From the NCBI GenBank assembly GCA_963573305.1, contig OY754334.1, forward strand, positions 30,621,614 through 30,685,613: a DNA stretch of 64,000 nucleotides, read 5' to 3'. How positions within the stretch are numbered: the stretch's first letter is position 1; each line of letters begins with the position of its first letter. This stretch comes from Pyrrhosoma nymphula (Eukaryota > Arthropoda > Insecta > Odonata > Coenagrionidae). A model generated the notes under the pieces. The model was not told where the DNA came from, ran no database searches, and was given only the letters and a program-made list of their open reading frames with translations. A program made the position numbers and the translations under genes. Shown piece after piece: positions 56,208-64,000 of this stretch.

Positions 56208-57228
56208 GCGGGTAAGATATTAGATGTTGATGTTAAATAAATTTAGTGATAGGTGTAAGAAGCATTAGCTCTGTAAATACAGAGTGTAACCACAAAATTG
56301 GGAGAGTAATGCTTTAAAGGTTTTCTGTGTTAATCTCCTGGAATATCTTACTCGTATGGAGAGGATTTGTCTTGGAATCAACTCTTTTTAGAGGTTGGCA
56401 GCCCTGATACATGCCAATGTGGAAAGGAATGAAAGGGGATGGGTGTGTTAAGGAGGGCCAAGTGATGAAAGGGCGTGTTTGTTCAGGGGTTAGGTAAGCG
56501 GGGCAGGTGAGTGTTTTTAGGTTTTTGTTTTAGCAATGAAGGGAAAGGCTTGGGGAGAGATGAGAAGTGGAGAGACGGGTAAACACCTTAGGATGGGGCT
56601 CTTGCGATAATAAATTGACTGCATCGATACACAATTATTTAATGTGGTAGCACCGAAAAGGAACCGATCTTAAGATTTCAACCCTCGTTACGATTAAGAA
56701 ATAACAACTGTAAATGTAGCGAAGATATTTCAACGTGGTGATAACGATCCGGTATATCGAGCTGATTGGACCACTTTGATATTATCGGGTGCCGTGAGTA
56801 ATAGAGTCCATATTGTCATTGCGACATTGCCCATTATTGGATTGAAGAATTTTCGACTGTGAGTTTGGAGAACGATGGAGAAGTCACGGGAAACGGCCTG
56901 CTACGATGGAAACACTGGTTTCTGCTGGATTACCGAAATTAAGTATCTTCGGGCTCGGCTCGAATTCTGAGGGGCAATCCTCCTATTCGTACCGAGTGCT
57001 ATTACTCCTATCTGCATGTTGCAGAAAGTACGAAATGACCTTACTCATTGAAGCAAGTGAAACGTAAGTGTTGCTAATGAAGAAATGAATATCTATATCC
57101 CCAAAGTGGTTTATATAGACCCCGAGGAGTTCATATGGCATTGGGAGGAATCGATTCAGACTAGGGGGTCAATATAGGGGATCTGTGGATAAATGTTAAC
57201 TAAACCTAACTGGCGTAATTTTTTTTGC
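56208..57228. other. No gene; possible mariner end
   Basis: ATACAGAGTGTAACCAC at 56278 resembles the start of mariner-like elements (TACAGGGTG-type), but no transposase or partner end follows within view. Confidence 0.4.
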
Positions 57229-57423
57229 CCTCTCGGACGATTCTGGTGGTCCTGAGATCCCGATAAGCCATTGGCTTGTCAACAGGTTTCTCAGGGGCCG
57301 AAACACCAGAACTTGACAGAAACAAACATGCCCGGGGCATGCGAAAAGCCGACCCAGGCGGGACTCGAAACCGTGACCCTCGGATTAGCAGGCGAGGACA
57401 TAACTCCGCCGCCACCGGGACCC
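57229..57423 (-). repeat. SINE family I, copy 2 (about 195 bp)
   Basis: It matches the 56-kb copy throughout, with a T run at 57229-57236 as the complementary A tail. On the plus strand it reads GCCCTCTCGGACGATTCTGG, then AGCCATTGGCTTGTCAACAG, TTTCTCAGGGGCC and GACCCAGGCGGGACTCG. Both this copy and the 56-kb copy lie on the minus strand, 1 kb apart. Confidence 0.83.
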
Positions 57424-57600
57424 ACAAATAATAAATTATTAAAGATTTCAGTATAGGCTTGTTCAATTTCGACGCGCCATGTTACAGTTGAAGTGATCAC
57501 TTGACTAATGAATAAATTCAGTGAAGGTCAGATTGCTAATACACTCATTTTGTGCGTGATGTGCGTGCGAGATAATCTTCGATAAATAATACACGCTAAT

Positions 57601-58157
57601 GCCTGTTGCTCACGGTAAAATTTTCAATATAACAGTTTTATAATAATTTTTAATGAAAGTTTTATGAATCGTACGTAAAACGTACTTGCTTGCTCACGGT
57701 AAAACTATTCATAAAACCGCAATGTCCTGCCATCTATGAGACGCTTTGCGAACACTTAAAGTGATGAATGCACACTCTTTTGGATGGCTGTTAGGTTAAA
57801 AACTATATGTATTGTTTATTTACTTACTTTCTGATCACACTCAACGGTGCTACGGCTCTAACGCATTCTTCTAACAAAAAGGATACTGCCTCAACGTTCC
57901 ATGAACTTCCAGCCATGTTTGTTTACGTTTCCTTGTTTGGCGTCCCATGGATACGAGATTATTATCAACGCGATGAGCGGAACGTCTCATTGGTTGTTGC
58001 ATAAAACGGTTTTATGGAAATAGAACCTGTCCTATTCCATAAAACTTTTTATAAAACAAGGTTTTATAAAACGGTTTTATCGTTAGCGAGCTCATTTTTA
58101 TAAAATTAGTCGATTTTATAAAACGTTTTACCGAAAATTTTACCGTGAGCAACAAGC
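57601..58157. mobile_element. 557-bp element with GTTGCTCACGGTAAAATTTTC inverted ends
   Basis: GCCTGTTGCTCACGGTAAAA at the left is complemented by TTTTACCGTGAGCAACAAGC at the right. A second GCTCACGGTAAAAC lies at 57691. The interior has many TTTTATAAAAC/GTTTTATAAAA strings that could pair. No clear target duplication or transposase was found, so the superfamily is open. Confidence 0.78.
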
Positions 58158-58849
58158 ATAAAGAATGATTAATCTAACAATGACATGAGCTTATTAATTT
58201 TCGTGTCCTTTTATATCCACGTAATAATAGTGAACATTAGAAGGCCATCTCAGCTTCCGGAACTGAAATGTATCATGCATTAATAAAAAACCATGAAGAC
58301 ATTAAGTCAGCTGTCACTTCATACTTCATTATGCTAATGCATGAAACTTGGCACATTCTGATGCGTTCTAGTTTTGTATTTTTTAAGCTATATCAAAGCG
58401 TCTAACTTTGCGGTAGCAAAATTAAATCCTTTTTCCCACTTACGAGTCAATTAGTGGAACATTTTATGTAAAAATAATGTCATTAAATGCGCCTGTGAGA
58501 GCAAAAGATAATGTTTACCTTATTTTGGTTGTGTGCATAGAAGCATTCCTCTACCCTGTATTCTGATTTGTTCATTAGTGTTGTGAGTCTTGCTTATGTT
58601 TTTCCACTATGAAGATGCACTTAGAGTATTTGTATTCATTTCTTTATTTTAATTTAAGCCTCATTTTCCGAAAAGTGAAGTTTTTGACTTGCACCATTCT
58701 TGCTCTCAACTTGCACAGATCTGGAAAAGAAAATGTTTTCCTAATTTCTTATCCAAAATAGTTTTCATAATTTCGTTTAGGAAATGTCACGATCTTGATA
58801 ATGATTTCCTGCTCTTATCAACCAAATCGATAATATAAACGAATTTTGG
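58158..58849. other. No recognisable feature
   Basis: AT-rich sequence with no ORF above 60 codons. Confidence 0.5.
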
Positions 58850-59210
58850 AACCCTCCTTACAGGAGAGTAGGTAGCGAACGCGGTTGCCATGGGGAGGGT
58901 GACAGGAGGGAAGGGGTGTTTTTTTTGTGCGGTGGTGGGCCAAGAGAAGGGTGTGCCCGAAAGAAGCGAGGAGGAGGAAGCGGTGGTGGTGGTCCAGGAA
59001 GTTGAGAAGGAGAGCGAGAGGGAATGAATTTTTCAGGCCGCCTCCCACGCTCCCGCGTTCGCTCGCTCGTGACTCCCTTAACCCTCCAGGAATTCTCCGA
59101 CCAGGTAGGTACCTACCTGCAAGGCACCCAAACCGTTCAAGTACGATGCCGCGAAAGGGAGTTAACATTTTAAGCCGCCCATCGCCAGAGACACGGGAAG
59201 AATAGTTGGT
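58850..59210. other. GC- and purine-rich block
   Basis: GAGGAGGAGGAAGCGGTGGT lies at 58968 and is followed by CCTCCCACGCTCCCGCGTTC at 59041. ORFs of 92 and 116 codons on opposite strands are compositional. It could be a CpG-rich regulatory region, but no exon or core promoter could be demonstrated. Confidence 0.35.
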
Positions 59211-60905
59211 TAGTTGGAAGCGTGGTTACCGTCGCTTGAAGAACTGAGGTGGAGTACCACAGGGAGAGATCCCAGGACCTCTTTCGTTAATTTGGAATCT
59301 CATTTCGGAGCAAGCCTCTTTTTCTCTTTCTCTCTCTCTCCTCCTCGTCGATAATTTCGTTCAGAGCTACCGGCATGTCCACGAATAGACCTCTCCCTGC
59401 CTCCGCCATTTTCGCCCGCTTTGTCTCCACGGAAATAAAGGGAATTCCGTGCCCCAGAGGTTAGTGCCCTCTTCTCCCGTACGCCCTAGGAGTGCTCCCG
59501 ATCAAAAAACTTCGCGGGTTAAATGGGTGGAATTGCTTTAATAACTTTTCTTTTAATATCTCGCACTTCCTTGAAGAGAGGAGGTTTTGTGGTTTATTTT
59601 GACTTTCCACGTCAAAGCAATCGTTGGCCTTTGCTGTTTCTTAAAAAGATTTCAAGACTCTGGAAGTTATTTTTTTTCTGAATAAACACTCCAAATCCCT
59701 ATCGTCAAAGACTACACGAGGTGAGTTTTAAATGAGAACAGTGGAAAATTCCATGCTTAGAAATTCAGGATTTAGTGCAATTGGTGTTACGTAGGAGAGA
59801 AGAATGTTTAGAAATAGGATTTAGAGGATTCGTATTTTTACCTCTGTTACTCGAGCAAAGCTCTTAAACCTGGCTGAGGTGCCAAAAGCTAGAAACTTTT
59901 TATTCTTTTCATTATGATGTTGAAAACGCGAAGAGTGCTATCTCTATGCCACTTTTTACAACCTTATATGCTTTTTAGAGTATATAAAAAAATTAAACCT
60001 CGGAATGTTTATTGTTTGTAATGTTTTTTATCATCAGGGAACAATTTTTATGAATGATTTTTTAATAAATCAGGACAACGTTTGAAGGCCATCAAGAGAG
60101 ATCAAATTGGCTATACTTGTATTGAATGAAGCTTCTATTGTTTTGCTTACTTACCTCGGCATCATTTTAGTGCGGAATTCTCTATAATTTCATACATTAA
60201 TATTTTTTGTGAAAAGTTTGCTTTTAAAAACGCTCGCTAAAATGTATTTATATTGGCCTCTAAAATGTTGTTGTTCTGAGTTTTTGCCACTTGTTTCGAA
60301 AGCGATGGTAGGATATATATTGGACGACTTCCTTTATGGAGTACAACGCTAACTTTACTAAGAAAAGGAAGTCTTTTTAAGTTTGCTAATGGTTTAATTT
60401 AGCTTTTTCCGTTTGGAAAGCCGGATTTCGCTTAAGAGGATGAGCCCTTGTGGTTATGAGGTAGATAACCGATTTCCTTATTTAAGATTCATTTCATCTT
60501 GCTGAAAGTCGTATGAAAATCGTTAATCCCTTGTCCTCGACGAAACAATAAGCCTTCAGTTCCTGTGAAGTTCTAGATATATTGTAATGTTCTAGAAATT
60601 GTTCCGACAAATATTTTTGTCTGATTTGGAAAAAAGTTAACATCAATATACTTGCTTTCCCCTGATTGATTACGCATATGTGACTTACCACAATCCCTAT
60701 GGCAGACTGACTCAAAAAGTTATTGAAATAAAGAGTTTGGAAACGTATGCTGAACGTATCTAGAAAGTGGTAATTCGGTTAGTATATGTTAACCCTGGTT
60801 TTATTTTTGGAAAGATTTATTTCACCATTTTCTTTGGCTTAATTTTTGTCACTTAAGTGCCTCGAATTGAAGAACGTATTCCTGTTAGTCTCTGTATTTC
60901 ATTAG
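59211..60905. other. No recognisable gene
   Basis: A CT-rich run (TCTCTTTCTCTCTCTCTCC) lies at 59323-59341. Otherwise AT-rich, with ORFs below 75 codons. Confidence 0.45.
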
Positions 60906-61140
60906 AGCGATATTCAACCGAGGAAAAATCATTCGCCTTGACCGGATTCGAACCCGGATCCCTCGATTTCGCGCTGAGTGCTTTAACCAGTAAAGATGCC
61001 GAGGTGTCCTTCTCCTCTGTGGATATTATTTTTAGGCGAATGATTTTTCCTCTTGTGGAACATCGCACCTTTTTGCACTTGTGAGTGACTCCGTAAAGTT
61101 AAATACCGTGGCTAGTTCTGGTATCCTCAAAACTGGTCTA
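60906..61140. repeat. SINE family H, copy 4: foldback with a tRNA-like core
   Basis: GCGATATTC...GAGGAAAAATCATTCGCCT at the left is complemented by AGGCGAATGATTTTTCCTC...GAACATCGC at the right (61034-61067). The loop holds a minus-strand tRNA-like segment, with an A-box-like TTACTGGTTAAAGCAC and a B box in CCGGGTTCGAATCCGG. After the right arm come GTGAGTGACTCCGTAAAGTT and CCTCAAAACTGGTC, the family H body. Confidence 0.8.
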
Positions 61141-61390
61141 TAATTCATATTTTATGTCCTTGAGCAGGTTAGCTAGATCCCTAAGATTTCTGTTTGTTGA
61201 CAGAATCTCGACATTCGAGAAATATTCTTCCACTCTTCGCTATATTAGAAAATAGTTTCTACCGTGCCCATAATGCGAATTTAAGAATTCTGGCCTTTCT
61301 TTTCAAACAAATTACCCATTCCTCCCCGTATAATATTATGATGAAAAGAGGAATATACCTTTATCTTGTTTTTAATTGTCAGTAGGTATT

Positions 61391-62225
61391 GTCTTTTATG
61401 TCCACGTCTATAAAGACACAAAAGTAACTTCCACACTTTAATGTCACAAATAAAGACAGACCGACCCAGGTTTCTGAACACACTGCCATTATCAAGGCAC
61501 ACAGCGCCCTTGGTAATGGCCCTAGGAAGTTCGAAGCAGACAATATTTTGCCGGACGTTCAACATATATTGCTAGATCCAACGTACTACGGTAGCAGCGA
61601 TCACAGGAATAAGATAAAGGAAATAGACTGCAGGACCAATAGATTTAAAATGTCATTTTTTCCACGTTCAATAAGGGATCATGATAGTTACGATAGGCCA
61701 ATCATATGAGACTCCCACCCTCAATAGATAGAGTAGAATTTTCACTTTTGTATAATAACATAGCATCAGTACTAACACTTCTCGCCGCTGCCGGACCGGA
61801 CCGCTCCCGGCGCGCCGCTTGATATTTTTTTCTCTGCATGAAGTAGTTCTCGTAGCATTCATATATTAATAGCATTCATATATTAATAGCATTAGTAATA
61901 TTAACCACTAGATGTGTCTTTAGCATTGTAATGCATCTTTGCATATTCATTTACGTAGCACTCTCCCAGTTTGTAGTTTGCCTGAGCACTGTTCTCCTGA
62001 CTGATTTTTGGCCTTCGCCTAGCGGCCGGGGGAACGTGCGAGGCCCCGATTTGTGCTGGGACGAGTGCTGCATGCCTGGTGTGGAATCACCCCGTGCCAC
62101 ACACCCTAGTGTTGGCTTGCAATAATAATGGCACTGAGTGCCGAAACCTGGGTCGATCTGTCTTCATTTGTGACATGAAAGTATGGAAGTTACTATTGTG
62201 TTTTTATCGACGTGGATATAACATT
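61391..62225. repeat. About 835-bp structure with 90-110-bp inverted ends bearing hammerhead-like motifs
   Basis: TTATGTCCACGTCTATAAAG, AAGTAACTTCCACACTTTAA and GACAGACCGACCCAGGTTTC at the left (61398-61474) reappear inverted at 62140-62220. The minus-strand motif (61463-61495) has TTGATAA, T, a decayed GGCA hairpin, GAAA, CCTGGGTC. The plus-strand motif (62122-62154) has a perfect GGCAC-TGA-GTGCC hairpin and GAAA, CCTGGGTC, but a decayed core. The 620 bp between are unrelated to the arms. Confidence 0.78.
61854..61893. repeat. 17-bp tandem repeat, about 2.4 units
   Basis: TAGCATTCATATATTAA is repeated twice and then starts again (TAGCATT). Confidence 0.85.
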
Positions 62226-63073
62226 CTTCCACAAAATTAAGCCATATACGCTTTTATACGTCTTTTACGTGTTTATCCTGCGTAGAAGTTGGGGAAGCCT
62301 AAGACCATATGGATGGGCATTATTTTCATCCTTTTTTTCCGCTTCCTTATTTTCCTGGGCGTGGGATGGAGGGGGCAGTGAGGTTTCTAGGCTGTTTTCG
62401 TAACCCTCTCAGCCTTTTAACTTCTTCTTCCCTCCCCCCCACTTGTCTCCTTCTTCTTAACTAGTGCGTGTGATGACTCTCTCTTCTTTTGTTCTACGGG
62501 TTCTCATCCCGTCACGGAGTCTCGTGTTTCGCGACTTACTTTCCTCGGCCGCTTCTTTCCTCTTCCTATCTCAACTACTCTGCTCCTCTTACTCCGCTGG
62601 CGGAACGGTTTTGAAACTCCTCAAGGTGGCTGGAACGGTGATCTTGGGTCATTGAGTGCATATTTTTATACTTTTTTAAAAAGTAAGTCGAAAAAAATTC
62701 TTGGACCACATTTAATTTAAACACATCTGCTTAGGAGGTGGAGCGCACCATGCAGGAAGTTATGGAAATGATACTGGAGTTATATTTTAATTTTTTCCCC
62801 TTAATTAAAGCATGTTTTGATCATAGAGTTTTCGGCATACGTACTATTCGAATTCAAGGCAAAATTATGTTGAGATAATTTTTTTCTAATATTGGTCACG
62901 ACGTGACACCTTGATATTAGTTAGCAGCAATTATATTAATGATAAATGTATTATTTCGCGTTCACGAGAAAATCTGTGCATACGTAATCGAATTATTACG
63001 AAATATATGTCATGTGCGATAAGACTACGTGTTAAATGGCATTGAATTTCCGAGTAGGTAGAAGGGTGTGGGG
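62226..63073. other. No recognisable gene
   Basis: A CT-rich stretch spans 62400-62460. Two 63-codon ORFs there lack motifs. Confidence 0.45.
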
Positions 63074-63145
63074 TTGCTGGGGCGGTTGAAGTGCTGGCTC
63101 ACCATCCTGAGGGCCCGGTTTCGAATCCCGGCGTTGACGAAGACT
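63074..63145 (+). repeat. tRNA-like SINE head
   Basis: GGGGTTGCTGGGGCGGTTGA and GCTGGCTCACC give an A-box-like start, and GGGCCCGGTTTCGAATCCCG a B box with a paired arm. The acceptor end (GGCGTTGAC) does not close well. Both the anticodon region and the tail differ from the other SINE families here. Confidence 0.5.
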
Positions 63146-64000
63146 TTTCAGTGGGAGGAAGTTAGGAGGATTATAAATCAATTTTGTGAGAATTGTGAAT
63201 CACTGAAAAAAGTGGCTTTTTTAAGGATATTACTGAAAGATTGTATAAACTCTGGTACTTTAGAGGGAAAGAATGGTAACATTAAAATAATCTACCGGTT
63301 AAAGGTCGGTTTTAATTGGAAGTCAGAGAAAATCCTCCAGATTTTTACACGTGCTGGGCTCTACCATGGCCCCCTTTAATACAGGCCGGAACATGCAATT
63401 TGTCAACAGCGGTTTACATGACGTCAGGGGTCCTACTGCATCGCCTGGGGTCCGGTTGTTTTTCCACCAGCTGTCATCGTTGCGAGTAGGAATAGGACTG
63501 ATGTGACTACCGCGACGTACATCATTTATGCTAATTTATAACATAGGGTTGTGTCATTTGAGTAGTTCTATTACCTATTTCGTATTTAAATACCATTTTG
63601 TTGCAGGCATATGTGAGAATTGGTAATGGCAAGTGAGACGAGTGATGAACTGAGGCGATTTAATCTTACAGCATTTTCGATTAAAAACTCGTTTTGCAGT
63701 CCAAGAAGGAATTTTAGGAGTTAAGTAACTAGTTATGCGAATAAATGGCTGTCCAGTAGTGCACCCTTGAACTTTTATCAACTTACAATTAGAAATATAT
63801 AGTCGCGATAGCTGACAGGGCTTCTCCAAGATACGTTGTTAAAATATGCATTAGGCTCTAACTTCAAAGGGGAAGCTTGACATCAAATCTTGCTATCACC
63901 GCAAAGATATCTAATTAAACGGCTGTGGAAAGACTGGACCCTGTTACACCACCTCCCTTAATGCACGTCCTTCCCGGATAGTGATAAATCTAACAAAATA
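63146..64000. other. No recognisable feature to the window edge
   Basis: A 103-codon ORF (63068-63379) starts inside the SINE and has no motif. No repeat structure was noticed in the last 600 bp. Confidence 0.45.

Noticed and set aside
58818..59205. Opposing 116- and 92-codon ORFs in a GC-rich block
   Set aside because: Arginine- and leucine-rich by composition, with no motif.
1..64000. CRISPR array, bacterial operon or phage genes
   Set aside because: No regularly spaced repeats; the element types and coding density are eukaryotic.
1..64000. Host gene exons
   Set aside because: No frame matched a host protein family that I could recognise, and splice sites cannot be trusted without homology or RNA evidence.

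Overview
This window looks like AT-rich, gene-poor DNA from a large arthropod genome, most likely an insect. That assignment is inferred from repeat content: non-LTR elements of the R4, RTE and CR1/L2/Jockey groups, Penelope-like (PLE) remnants, a decayed mariner-type transposase, many tRNA-headed SINEs and several MITE families. I found no host protein-coding gene, rRNA or functional tRNA that I could support. The species cannot be named from sequence alone. All reading and alignment was done by eye.

Layout. 1-3051 holds the 3' part of an R4-clade retrotransposon with an uninterrupted ORF running in from the left edge; it meets, tail to tail, a 5'-truncated LINE on the minus strand (3052-4580). 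4.6-17 kb has two decayed RTE fragments (6.35-6.75 and 16.3-16.9 kb), a TTAA-flanked MITE with a partial second copy (8.0-9.1 kb), two foldback hairpins (10.2-10.55 kb) and other MITEs. 17-29 kb contains a 422-bp near-perfect palindrome (18909-19330), more foldbacks, a PLE fragment (minus strand, about 24 kb) and a cluster of tRNA-like SINE heads (28.1-29.0 kb). 30.5-33.9 kb is a degenerate direct-repeat field. 33.85-34.6 kb is another LINE tail. 34.8-36.2 kb is a striking set of (TA)n-flanked palindromes, one unit recently duplicated. 36-52 kb carries further copies of the TTAA MITE, a frameshifted PLE GIY-YIG endonuclease with a repeat inserted in it (41.6-42.5 kb) and a MITE with a TAA duplication (44.5 kb). 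52-64 kb has a larger related MITE, an inverted-duplicated mariner transposase fragment (54.5-55.2 kb), SINEs and two GC-rich blocks.

Cross-cutting observation. At least six foldback repeats share one RNA-like motif: YTGA-N-R-A, one A or T, a 4-5 bp hairpin that differs between families but always pairs, GAAA, then a short self-complementary run ending in TC. This is the layout of a minimal hammerhead ribozyme, a motif known from Penelope-like elements. Two families carry a coupled C3/G8 to U3/A8 change. One extra nucleotide after the core and a very weak stem I argue against efficient cleavage by a single copy.

The elements do not form a pathway. The autonomous ones are independent selfish elements, and the SINEs and MITEs would depend on enzymes supplied from elsewhere in the genome.
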